Shown: positions 44,301-54,400 of the stretch, one piece after another
Layout of the letters: each line of letters opens with the position of its first letter
Numbering within the stretch: the stretch's first letter is position 1
Assembly: GCA_007922225.1 (NCBI GenBank)
Contig: ML679954.1
Location: 25,503,003 to 25,567,002 of the forward strand
From: Emydura subglobosa
Taxonomy: Eukaryota; Chordata; Testudines; Chelidae
Direction of reading: 5' to 3'
DNA: 64,000 nt
The notes under the pieces: model-generated
Told to the model about the DNA's origin: nothing
The model's input: the letters and a program-made list of their open reading frames with translations, nothing else
Database searches by the model: none
Program-made: the position numbers and the translations under genes

Positions 44301-47300
44301 TTAAAAAGGACACCCAATATCACTCCGGCTCCCACGTTCATACTGATGTGACAGTGTACATTACTTAGTATGCAAAGTATTTGACTCTAAAGAGTCTTTA
44401 CGGAGTTAGCATACCAACTATTTGAAACAATAAAAATGAAAGGGACATTATCCAATAGTTTAAGTCCACAAGTTGAGACCTTAAAATTGTGATCATGTTA
44501 TAGATAATGGATTAAAAACATATATTTTTGTTTTTAATCCAAAACTTGAAAATTTCCCTATTTTATGACACCAGCAAAATAACCTACTACATAAGTGTGA
44601 TTTCTCTCTAATGGTTCAGAAGCAACAATTTACTAATAGATGCTTTTCCTAGAGCTGTGCTGTCATCACCTAATGATGATGCACAAAAAAGAAAGTAAAC
44701 AAAAGTTATTAATTTAATTAAAAACAACATTTACTTTCACTCAAAAGAACAAACTAGATTGAGATGGGGAAAAATACTAGCTAACAATGTCACATAGGCA
44801 GTTCTTTAACAGTTAAAAGATTTCAATTTCAGATGACATGTCAAGAGACAAAAATATGTATTCCTATTAATCTCTTTCCTTTTTTAATCCGGGAAGATAT
44901 TTAACACCAAAATGGCCATGAAGTATTTGATCAATTCTGCAGAAAGCAATTTAAAATATTTCATCCCCAAAATTAAGCAGACTCACCATTACTTGCCTTT
45001 TTCAGCTTTCTTATTAAGTCTTCTAACTCTTCTTTAGACAGTGAAGAAATTGGTAATTGCTGAAAAAAAATACAAAAACCAAAAAGGCTCTCCTCTTATT
45101 TCGTCTAAGTTGTTCTTTAAAATAACAAAGAGATGGGCTCACCTGTTCTTCAAGTATTTCTGTTGCATCTTTTAATCCTGCATTAATATCTTGAACAAAG
45201 TAGACCTTAATAAAACAAACAGCATGAAAACCAAATAGATTTTAATAAAAATATTGTAAAGCAAAAAAAAAAAAAAAGTACTTATAGTGTGTTTACAATA
45301 ATTCATCTTATAAAAGTCAAATAATTACAAATGAAGAAAACAGTTCTGAGAAAAAAATTCTCTCTCACTGTTTTAGGGCTCAACTCTGCAAACACTTTCC
45401 AATGGGTGTAGTGCTTACCAGGTGATTAGTCTGATAGATTTTAATGGGACTAAGCATCAGAGCAAACTCTATGCTAGTAATGCTTTTGCAAGGTTGGGTC
45501 CTGTCCTGTACTAGCACTTTGTATCTTATTTGTACTATAAGAATGTTTCAATAATCAAAGGAGTTTCTCTTTCAAATAGTTGTTCTTTAAGCCTCCTGAT
45601 TAATGTAATTTCATATATATAGGTGTACTTTAAGCTTTATATAGTCAAACAGGTGTGTTTGCAGCACAGTATTCATTGGAAAGAAGTACAGCGCAGTACA
45701 CTGGCATCTGGATTGCTGAATATATATCTGAATCCAGTTTTCAAATACGGGCAAAAGCACTTGTTTCATGTAGATATGCAAGACTTTTAATATATGGTAG
45801 ACTTTTTCATTAAAAAAAACAAGTTGCCTTCTTAGCATATACCAGAAAGGAAGACATTAATTTCATGACAAGGCATGGGTGGACTGCCTCAGTCAACAAT
45901 ATTATTCAGGGATAATAAATATCAGAGTAGAGCTGACTTCATATTTTTGGTTGTTGTGTGTGCACCAAGTTCATCTATCATCATCTGAGAATGGACACGT
46001 CAACCGCAGTACTCAATAGAATATACAAGATCCATTCATAGCAGAAGTCATAACTCATTAATTCTAGGGGCCTGGTGGGGCAATGTTCCCCAGGAACATT
46101 TTTGAGGAAAGCTAGTTCAGTGTGGGTACCTGGGCAGCACTTCCATTCCTGGCTGAAAAATATATCTTAAGGTAGGATCACAAATTTCCATACAGCACTG
46201 GGAAGCATGCTTACAGCACCAGGCATCAATTCCATTCCATTCCATCCAGTACTCAATTTCTCCCCATTATAAGACTCTCTGATTTGAGTCCATGATAAAT
46301 TATCTATACCACTGGCACCCAGTTCAGATATTTCTTGGTGCGTGTGTGTATGGAGAAATTGCTTCTGGCTCCTGTCCCTGTCTGTTCCTCCCACTCCTCC
46401 TCATGGTTCCCAGGTCTCCTTGGGCTGGGGAGTCTCCCCTCTCTCTTACCCACACAGTGCATGAGCCAGTGCTGCCAAGTGCTGAGTTTTCAGAAGACTC
46501 CTCTTTGCACTGCCATACAGATACAGATTCCTTATGTACCAGGTTTAACACCTTTTGGCACTGTCATCCCTCCATCTGTACAGAGGGGCAGCTAGGACAA
46601 ATTTCAGTGGCATTGTGATCAGGCAGCCAGAGTGACACTCCAGACCAGGGGCAGCCTGGGATGCCTGCTTAAAAGTGGTCGAGCCATGGCCCCCTGGCTC
46701 TGTGGCCTATGGAACCTTAAACAAATATAAAAAGTCCCTCCCCCTCTCCAATTTTTGCCACTGCTTTATACTGCTTTAATATATATAATTATGTGGCTTT
46801 CTGGAGAAATAGCATTTAATTTACATTGCACTTACAGGCTTCGGCTTCTCTCTTGAATTACACTTTTTTAAATGCTTTTGCAATTGATCTTCATATACAG
46901 TGCTAAAATCAGAGAAAGAGAAATAAGCAACAACAGTCACAATTTTAACAACAAACATACAAATGTATTTAAAACACACTTACTGTTTTGGGTCAAGAGG
47001 GCATGGAATTCTTTTCCTGTCACTTTCTTCCTAATTGAAAAGAAAATGTTCATATAGTTAGCACATGATTATGGGGCAATGTCCTCATTTTAGAAATGCT
47101 GCCTACAAGTGTGTCCATGGATCACAAAAATTAAAAGCTTTGCTAACGTCGATTTATTGGAATTAAGTCAAGTGGAGCAATAAAATGGGTTTCAGTCGGA
47201 TAAACCATGCGATTTAACTGGGTGATGGATGGAGGAATATTGTGCAAGCGAAGGCCTTAATACACCAAGCACAGAGAGGCACATGTGTTCCTGGTCCCTC

Positions 47301-48036
47301 AGGCTGCTGTAATTGCTTTCAGAGGGGTAGCTCTGTTAGTCTGTATACAGCAAAAACAACCAGAGCCCAGTAGCACTTTAAAGACTAACGAATTTAATTT
47401 CTGCAGGCATAAGCTTTCGTGGGCTGCAATCCACTTCGACAGATGTAAGGAACAGAAATCAGATAGCAGGTGTGTGTATATACACATACCTATCCGAGGG
47501 TAAGGAGATTGTTCCTTAGCCTTGGGTATGCATGTGTATATACATACCTGCTCTCTGACGAAGTGGGTTACTGTTCCTTAGCCTGGGATATGCAGCAGCG
47601 GTGCGGGGGCTGCGCGGGCCTTGCCCTCGCCGGGCAGTGACAGGGCGGGCGGTCGGTCAGTCAGCCCCAGGGACGGCGCCGGGCGGCCCCCACCAACCCG
47701 CGGGGAGGCCGGGGCTCGCTATGGCGGATCCGTGTCAGCCCCTCCCCCAGGCGAGTCAACAGGGGGCTATAAAACAGCCTGGGGGACTCCCCTCCCCTCC
47801 CCTCCCCACAGCCGAGACCTGGCCAGCGCCAGCAGCCCTCCGTGGCCGGGTCCATCCCCCGCCTGCCGGCGCCCCGGTACCTCCTGGTGTCCGTGCTCCC
47901 CGCAGAAGCGTCTCCCCTGGGCCGGGACCATCTTGCAGAACCGTTTCTTCCGCTCCACGAAGTAACCGCAGCGCCCGGGCACTGGAGCCCGGAGCCCAGC
48001 GGATTCGGCCGCTCTCTCGCCGCTCCCGGCCGCCAT
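38123..48036 (-). CDS. TRMT13: TRMT13, tRNA 2'-O-methyltransferase, 11 coding exons
   Basis: TRMT13 uses S-adenosylmethionine to methylate the 2'-OH of nucleotide 4 in the acceptor stem of certain tRNAs. Exons (minus): 48036-47881, 47030-46984, 46902-46836, 45205-45143, 45059-44987, 44264-44158, 42586-42419, 42070-41998, 40141-40067, 39052-38626, 38318-38123. They join in frame to 1452 nt, 483 residues plus stop; human is 481. Seen: a TRM13-type CCCH zinc finger (C23, C34, C45, H48), a U11-48K-type CHHC finger (C62, H68, H78, C82), and the methyltransferase core with the SAM loop FIEFGAGRGKLSHW, then GIGKHLCG and ALCCHHRC. All junctions are GT/AG and phase-consistent. It shares a promoter with SASS6. 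Confidence 0.97.
38626..39052 (-). CDS. TRMT13: TRMT13 coding exon 10
   Basis: The largest exon, residues 277-418 plus two bases of G419. Contains LALRCLVESYAA, PVAGIVIALCCHHRCEW, HYVGQEFF and RMTSWATCGMR. An acidic, low-conservation linker lies at both sides of the conserved block. Confidence 0.97.
40067..40141 (-). CDS. TRMT13: TRMT13 coding exon 9
   Basis: Encodes residues 252-276 and one base of D277 (LPVVGIGKHLCGAAT), a core methyltransferase motif. Confidence 0.96.
40735..41010 (-). mobile_element. MIR-type SINE in TRMT13 intron 8
   Basis: Contains AATGGGGAACTGAGAAAGAA, AAGTAACTTGCCTAAAATCA and GGTAGAGCTGGTAATAAATT. These are the core and 3' parts of MIR (tRNA-derived SINE) in reverse orientation. 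It is old and diverged. Confidence 0.7.
41998..42070 (-). CDS. TRMT13: TRMT13 coding exon 8
   Basis: Encodes residues 228-251 plus one base of N252 (VDGKHRKRD, FERLQIDIQHLCL). Confidence 0.94.
42419..42586 (-). CDS. TRMT13: TRMT13 coding exon 7 (SAM-binding loop)
   Basis: Encodes residues 172-227. Contains CFIEFGAGRGKLSHWVDIAL and VHFLLVERATTRFK, the glycine-rich SAM-binding motif and following acidic strand. Confidence 0.97.
42985..43225 (+). mobile_element. MIR-type SINE in TRMT13 intron 6
   Basis: A nearly full-length MIR in forward orientation: tRNA-related head with TTAGTCTAGCACTGG and a B-box-like GGGTTCAGTTC, core CTGCCACTGGGCAAGTCATT, then AAAATGAGAATAATA and GTGAGGATAAAT. It is antisense to TRMT13. 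Confidence 0.85.
43715..44018. mobile_element. MITE in TRMT13 intron 6
   Basis: The right end reads GTAAGTGTAGACATGGCC. The interior carries GTCAGCAAAACTTTTGTCAC and CACACCCCTGAGCAACAAAT, recalled from an abundant reptile hAT-like family. The left end is decayed, so its limit is approximate. Confidence 0.6.
44158..44264 (-). CDS. TRMT13: TRMT13 coding exon 6
   Basis: Encodes residues 136-171 (ALNDPKNGESAFKHLKQQ), leading into the methyltransferase domain. Confidence 0.94.
44987..45059 (-). CDS. TRMT13: TRMT13 coding exon 5
   Basis: Encodes residues 112-135 plus one base of G136 (LPISSLSKEELEDLIRKLKK), a predicted helical segment. Confidence 0.94.
45143..45205 (-). CDS. TRMT13: TRMT13 coding exon 4
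   Basis: Encodes residues 91-111 (YFVQDINAGL), phase 0 at both ends. Matches FYIQDINAGL of the human protein. Confidence 0.93.
45372..45512. repeat. Foldback repeat in TRMT13 intron 3
   Basis: The left arm CAACTCTGCAAACACTTTCC and the reverse complement of the right arm (CCAACCTTGCAAAAGCATTA) are related. The centre carries TTTTAATGGGACTA. It is a widespread 'cattgaagtcaatggga'-type palindrome. Confidence 0.5.
46836..46902 (-). CDS. TRMT13: TRMT13 coding exon 3
   Basis: Encodes residues 68-90 (TVYEDQLQKHLKKCNSREKP), completing the CHHC finger with H78 and C82. Confidence 0.95.
46984..47030 (-). CDS. TRMT13: TRMT13 coding exon 2
   Basis: A 47-nt exon encoding residues 53-67 plus two bases of H68 (RKRIPCPLDPK), the first half of the CHHC finger. 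Confidence 0.94.
47318..47575. mobile_element. Short interspersed repeat with inverted second piece, TRMT13 intron 1
   Basis: 47318-47440 reads GGGTAGCTCTGTTAGTCTGT, then TTTAAAGACTAACGAATTTA, then GCATAAGCTTTCGTGGGCTG and CCACTTCGACAGATG. This repeat is very common in turtle sequence as I recall. At 47550-47575 TCTGACGAAGTGGG is the inverse of its 3' part, so an inverted fragment follows. A 16-20-bp direct repeat (GTTCCTTAGCC) lies at 47508 and 47573. Confidence 0.65.
47881..48036 (-). CDS. TRMT13: TRMT13 coding exon 1
   Basis: Encodes residues 1-52, including the CCCH finger GRCGYFVERKKRFCKM and RFCGEH. The start codon lies in AAGATGGCGGC (48039-48029). The donor is GTACCG, a little weak. 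Confidence 0.93.
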
Positions 48037-48085
48037 CTTGGTGCCCCGCCCCCGCGGGAGCCGAGCGCCAAACTCAAAGCGCAAG
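48037..48085. promoter_or_regulatory. Bidirectional TRMT13/SASS6 core promoter
   Basis: Only 49 bp separate the divergent start codons. It holds a GC box (CCCCGCCCCC, 48044-48053) and GCGCCAAA at 48065-48072, which on the minus strand is TTTGGCGC, an exact E2F consensus. Each start codon lies in AAGATGGCGGC (48039-48029 and 48083-48093), a YY1-type element. The surrounding CpG island covers about 47600-48650. At least one transcript must start inside or near the other gene's coding exon. Confidence 0.8.
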
Positions 48086-48153
48086 ATGGCGGCGGAGAGT
48101 CTGTTCAGCCGCTCGGTGCCGGTGCAGGTGAAGTGCCAGGGCTGCGAGGACAG
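48086..48153 (+). CDS. SASS6: SASS6 coding exon 1
   Basis: Encodes residues 1-22 plus two bases of R23 ([20 protein letters not shown]). Residues from VPVQVKC onward align with the mammalian PLQVKC. The donor is GTGAGA. Confidence 0.9.
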
Positions 48154-51100
48154 GTGAGAGCCGGCCCGGGAGGGGAGGCGCGGCCACAGCGAGACCTTCT
48201 GCACGGGGGCTCGGACCTGTCGGACCCCAGAGCAACGCCCTGAGGCCACCTCATCCCCTGGCGGCCGCGCTGGGCTGGGGCGAGAGGCCGGCGGGGCTGA
48301 GCTGAGTGTTCGCTGTCCGCTCGCCCCCGTGACAGGTCGGCCTCTGGCCTTGCTGCTGCTCGGCCCCTTCCCTGGGCTCTAGGACCCCGACAAGGGAGGT
48401 GGGCCCCAAGCGCCGGACGGTACCGGGGCGGGCTCCTCAGACAGCGTCCGCAGTACGGGCCAGGGGAGCCCCGCAGCGTTTCTCTGCAGCCCGTGAGACC
48501 GTCCCGGTGAAATCCCGGCCCTGCTGAAGTCTCTGCGGCTTTATCCGTAGGCCAGAGCCTGCAGCAGGGCTGGGCGGGGGCCACTCACCCCAGCCAGCGG
48601 CTCCTGCACGGCTGTTTCCGGGATTGCCATGGCATCCCTCACACAAACAGCGCCGTGAAGCATGAAACCCTGTCGGATTGCCGTCGGAGCGCGCTGGGCT
48701 GCACTGGTATTTCCATGTTGTCCCCCTGTGCTGTGTGCCTGTAGACGTGGAGTTTACACTAGGAAGCCCCTAGCAGATCACCTGCAAACTGATGTTATTC
48801 ACTTTAGACCAGTGGTTTTAAACCTTTTTCCATTTGCGGATTCCTAACAAATTTCGAATGGAGGTGTGGACCTCTTTGGAAATCTTAGACCTAGTCTGTG
48901 GACCCCTGGGACCACAGGTTGAAAACTACTGCTGTACTCAAATCCTCTGCAAGCTGGACTTCCTGTCCCTTGGTCACTCAAGATACATACCCTTGGTATG
49001 ATCACCATTCCACTCAAAACTACTTAAAAGCCCCAAGAGAAGTTTTATAATACTGTAGTATTAGCTGTTTGTCTCCATTTCCATGTGCAATGGTTTCTGG
49101 AGTGTAAATTAGAATGGGGAGCGGAGGAAAGAATTTCATCTCCCCAGAGCTTTTCCATTCTAAAATCCAGGAATCTCTCTCAGGCCTCCCCAACCAGATA
49201 TGACATCACTGAATGAACCTGTTGGGAACCAAACTCATTAACTAAACTTGCCTTGTTGGATTTAACAAATGAGTTCTCAAATAATGGGTTTGGCTGATGG
49301 TGTTTGGGAAAGTCAGGCTAATGCTTCAACTTCAAGGACCAGTCTAGAGAGTATATTTTTGTGTGTAATTTCCTAAATTTAAAAAACAAGCTAACTGGAA
49401 AAGCAGAAATTTCATCATATGGTGACACATTAGCTTCCATATGGTTCATCAGCAGGGTTAAAAACTATAGATTCACATTACAATCCTGTTTCACTTGAGC
49501 TCAGAGTAGTAATTTATAGAAGTAGTAGGTTGTCATACTCTGTATGTGGAACAGCCATGAGAGGGTGGATGAGAGATCCTTTGCCAGTGAATTTAATAGA
49601 TATTTGCTTACAGCAGAAGAATGCTGAGACTCAGGAATCTTGAGTTCCATCAAGGTTCTAGAGAACCTTGTGGCCACAGACCCTTCTGCCTGTGTACCCT
49701 CCAGCCTGTCTGAGTCCCAGACTTTTCTTCCTCCCTCATCCTCCACTAACCTAGCTCCTCAGCCTTCCCTCCTCTCAATCCCCATTCTTAGCCAATCCTA
49801 GTATTGCCACTCTCTTGGTTCCAAGTCTCCCTCCCTGGGATCCTCATGCCAGTCTCTCATCAGCCTCCTTGTCCCAAATTTGCATTCCCCCAAACACCTC
49901 ATCTAATTTCAGGTTCCCCTTCCCTCATATACCCCCGTTCCTTGTCCCAGACTATTACTTCTGCTGCCCCATCCTGGTCCAGCTCTAGTTCCCTCTGCAT
50001 TTGAGTAAGGTAGCTTCTTTCTCTCTCCATGCTGCCTGGGCACCAGCAGGTGGAGCATTGAGAACAGGAGAGTCTTCCTCCTTTCAGTTATTGTGCCTGT
50101 CACCACTGGGACCCACAGCAACTGCAAAGAAAATCCAGCTCATTGTGTATAGGAACTTTGGAGAATTTAGCTAACAAACTCTAACAAATCTCTGAGCATG
50201 TGCAAAATGAAATTTTTTAGGGGTTTATAACTTGGCCAATTTAGTTTTTCATAGGGATGGTGATAAGTACATCCCTGTCAAATTTCAAGCCCTTGCTCCA
50301 AAGCATGGAAGCACTAAAGCTTCTCAATGCGGTGGGTGTAAGAATTTTTTAAATATAGGCAAAACAATAAACTTTTCCCTAATCTCATTCTTGAAAATGG
50401 CTGCTACATGTTTGCTGAAACTATCCAACGAAAATTCAGCCTTTAGGCCGGTATCTGGCCTGGGAAATTTCAGCCAGAATCCTTAAAGTTGGGCAAAGTT
50501 ATAAGCAACTGAAAACATGGTGTTATAATGTGAAGTGTTGGTACCCTTAAAGTATAGATGGTACTACCAGCTCCACCTATAATAGTCACAGCACTTACAA
50601 TATTTCACTTGGGATGGTATGCTACAATCTTTTAGTTCTCATTGTTATGAATGCTTTCTTGACATTTGATCTACATTTTTCTTTTAAGATACATTATTTT
50701 TATCTGGTATAAAATTAAATAATTTTTTAAATAATTGAAGAATGAGTTCTTGAATTGTTTCTAGTACTTTACAGTTGCATATTTGTTACATAGGAGGATA
50801 AATGTTCGAGTGAGGATTGAGCTACAATCAACTTCTAATCCTGTTCATAGAAAGGTGTGTGGTGTTCTTTTTTAAGTATTTTAAATATCTTCCTGATAGC
50901 AATAGCAAAGATAGCAAAATGAAGTTTTACCACATTTGTTTTTTAGCAGGTTAGGGTCTTAAAAGTCTGGTCTTTATTAATATTCGTGTTTGTTTGCATT
51001 TGTTGGGTTAGGTTTTTTCCTTGCCTTATTAGCCCTTTATCTCAGTTTTACAGTTTCATAGGTCTTAGTAACACATGATGCATTTGAGGGTTGATAACCA

Positions 51101-51418
51101 CAACAGTTTAGAGAGCCCATGGCTAGCAACAGAGTTATTTTCCAGCAATTACCCATCTTCTTTATGTTTGACTCTTATTTTAGAATTCTAAACTGTTGTT
51201 GATTATAAAGATGTGTTGTCTGAATTTCACACAATTCCCTTTTCTCTTTAATTTAAAAAAAAGCACTTCATGATATGGTGAAGGTAATACATTGTACTTT
51301 TTATAGATAGCTGCTCTAGATTTTTTTTTGAATATATGTAGTCCATCATCATAGCATCGTTTTGCCTATTGCAAGACAAAGGCCTCATGTTATTCCTAAA
51401 CATCTTTGACATACTTAC

Positions 51419-51450
<32 letters not shown>

Positions 51451-54400
51451 AGGGAAATTCTCGCCCTTTCTCCAGTCTCTTTTTATGCTGGATAAAAGGG
51501 TCACAGCAATGAAAAGGGACTTTAAAAGCCCAGGTCCCAAGTGGGGGTCTCTGGAGCATATCTGTGGGGTCTGCAAAAGACTTAGGCTATGTCTTCACTG
51601 ACGGCGGCAAATTTGCTGCCGTCAGATCGACTTCTCTGGATCGACTGAGTGATCAGTGAAGACCCGCTCAAGTCGATCCAGAAATCGACATATTAAGACC
51701 ACCTTCTCAAGTGGCGTAGCACTGTGGCGACGGGAACGTGGTTTCCGTCGGTGCAGTGCAGTGAAGAAAGCGCGCAGAACAGAAACAGAGAAGTTGATGG
51801 GAGTTACGCAAGTTGTGTAGCTTGTGTAACGCCGGTCGACTGCCGCCAAATCTCTGAGGTAAGTGAGGACAAGCCCTTAGACTGAAAACTGACTAAACAG
51901 AATTCAACTATATGTACAGACAGGCACCTCAATGTAAAATGTTTAGCGGTTTGCAAATGAAAAAAGGTTGAGAACCACTGGTTTAAAACCCTCATCGCTC
52001 TCTCTCCATCAGGGCTGTGTGTTCTGTGCTATGCCTCTAAGAGCTGCAGCACCGAAACTCACCCTTAGTTGTTAGTTGGTCTGTTGGTGGTTACCTTCCA
52101 TTGGTTTCTGTTCTATTTTTAATACAGTCCATATTTATCATTGGTACTTGGAACAGGACCATACAATCAATTGTACCTTTGCTTTGGAAATCTTTGCTGC
52201 TGAAAGTTTAAGCTGCTTTGCTTTAAAATTAGGATCTTTGTGGGAGGTGGCATTCTATCTTCTGTAATACTTAAAATAGAAATTGCATTACAATGCAATA
52301 TAAATAAGTTTTTTCACTCTTAGCGGTCATAGGTGTCTCTTATTTGCTGTAGAAAGTTAAAACATTTTTGCGTACTGTCTGAATATATTAATCAGTTTAT
52401 AATGTTTAAAATAATAAAAAATTTTTATTTTTAGGACTTAGTTGTCCAGTTGACTGATGATACTGACCCCTTTTTTCTTTATAACCTTGTTATATCTGAA
52501 GAAGAATTTCAAAGGTAAGTTGTTAAGTTAATGTGCTGTTTATAAAACATTAAGAATGGATGGATAATTTTTTAATTTTAAAAAGTTCTGCTTGACAATC
52601 AAATAATAGAACTTGGCTCTTATTGCATTTTCTGCTGAAGATTGCTTAATACTTTATCAAAGAAGATACAGTGGAATGTCAGAGTTACGAACACCTCAGG
52701 AATGGAAGTTGTTCATAAATCTGAAATGTTTGTAACTGAACAAAATGTAGAGGAAGTTTATAACTGAACATTGACGTAGTAAGGTTTCAAAGCTGTATTA
52801 TGCAGAAGAAAAATGCTGCTTTCTCTTTTTTTAGTAGTTTGTTTAACACAGTACTGTATTTGCTTTATTTTTTTATTTGGTCTCTGCTGCTGTATACTTT
52901 CAGTTCCAAATGAGGTGTATGGTTGACTGGTCAATTCATAACTCTGGTGTTCATAAATCTGAGGTTCTACTGTAGTGTCATTCTCCTCTGTGTATAGCTG
53001 GAAAACTGAGGAATAGGGAGGTGAAGTGACTTGTCCAAAGTCATTCAGGGCAATGATGGAAACCTGGTTTCCTGATTTTTTTCAGTCTGGTACCCTATCC
53101 ACTAGACCACACTGCCTCCTACTTTTGTATTCCTAAAACCTTTTCTGGGTGTCTATGAATATTTGCAAGCATTTCAATTGGATTACTCTCAAAAGCAAGG
53201 ATTATTTCTATGAGTAAGGGTTCATAGAATTGGGCGATTCAATTAAAGGTATATTTTGGATCATCACTTTGTTGGGTCTCAGTTTAATTGTAATAACTCA
53301 GGAAAAAGACCTCAATGTGGACAGCTCAATGAAAATCTTTGATCAATATAGAGTGGCAGTTAAAAAGGAGGAAAAAATCCCAAACTTATTTCTAGTAAAT
53401 CCTAGAGGCCATAGTCCTATCTGCTCCATTATGCTAGGCTTAATGTATATACACACAATAAAAGAAAGTTCCTGCCTAAAAGAGTTTTCATTGTTAAGGC
53501 CCTTATTTAATACATTTATCCAAGTAATTGTTAACCCTATATAATACAGTGTGCTCAAAGATGATTTTAATTTGAAATATTTTAATTTTTTCTCTCTTTA
53601 TGCAGTTTAAAATGCCAACAGGGTCTTTTGGTAGATTTCTCTGCTTTTCCGCAAAAATTTATAGATCTACTTCAACAGTGCATTCAGGAACAAAACAAAG
53701 ATACCCCCAGGTAAATAATTTTGGTACCACATTACCAACTTAAAAAAAAAAAAATCCTTACACAAAACACACATAGAACAAGCCAAGCACTCTCTAGAAG
53801 CAACATAAGACCAAGGAAAGTCAATGGAACTTAGACTTCAAGTGCGTATTTCATTTTTGAAAATGAGAATTTTCACTTCAGTGCCTCTGAAAATGTTGTC
53901 CCTTATCCAGTGTGTTTTATTTTCATTAAGTTCTTCTAAAGTGCATGCATCTTTAGGGTATTTTTATTTGTAATATGAGTGACTCACTTTTATAAAATCT
54001 CAGAAAAAGCAAAAACTACATATTCATTTATTTATTTTGCATGCAGGAATATTTTTGGTGCTGGCATTATATGATATTTATATGAAAATACTGTTGCAGT
54101 CTTGGAGTCCCTTTTATGTTAACATAACATTAAGTCAGTAAAGATTTAGGCCCTGATTTTACAACTGAATCCTCCAAGCAGGTGGTGCTTCTGGATCTAT
54201 GTAGAGCCAGTTGTGTGATAAGTGCCTTCGTGATTATTATTTTATAAAGTGATGGTGGAATTTACAGATAACAGTTTTGGTAAACAAAGGTATGTACTAA
54301 ATGTGGTTGTACTATTTTGTTTTTAGGTTTTTGCTGCAATTAGTTTCTTCAGCATCTGTTTTAGATCACACACCAGCTTTTTTAAATGTAGTGGAGACAA

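Noticed and set aside
47601..48584. Open frames of 114-176 codons on both strands around the TRMT13/SASS6 promoter.
   Set aside because: CpG-island artefacts that cross the true first exons in other frames.
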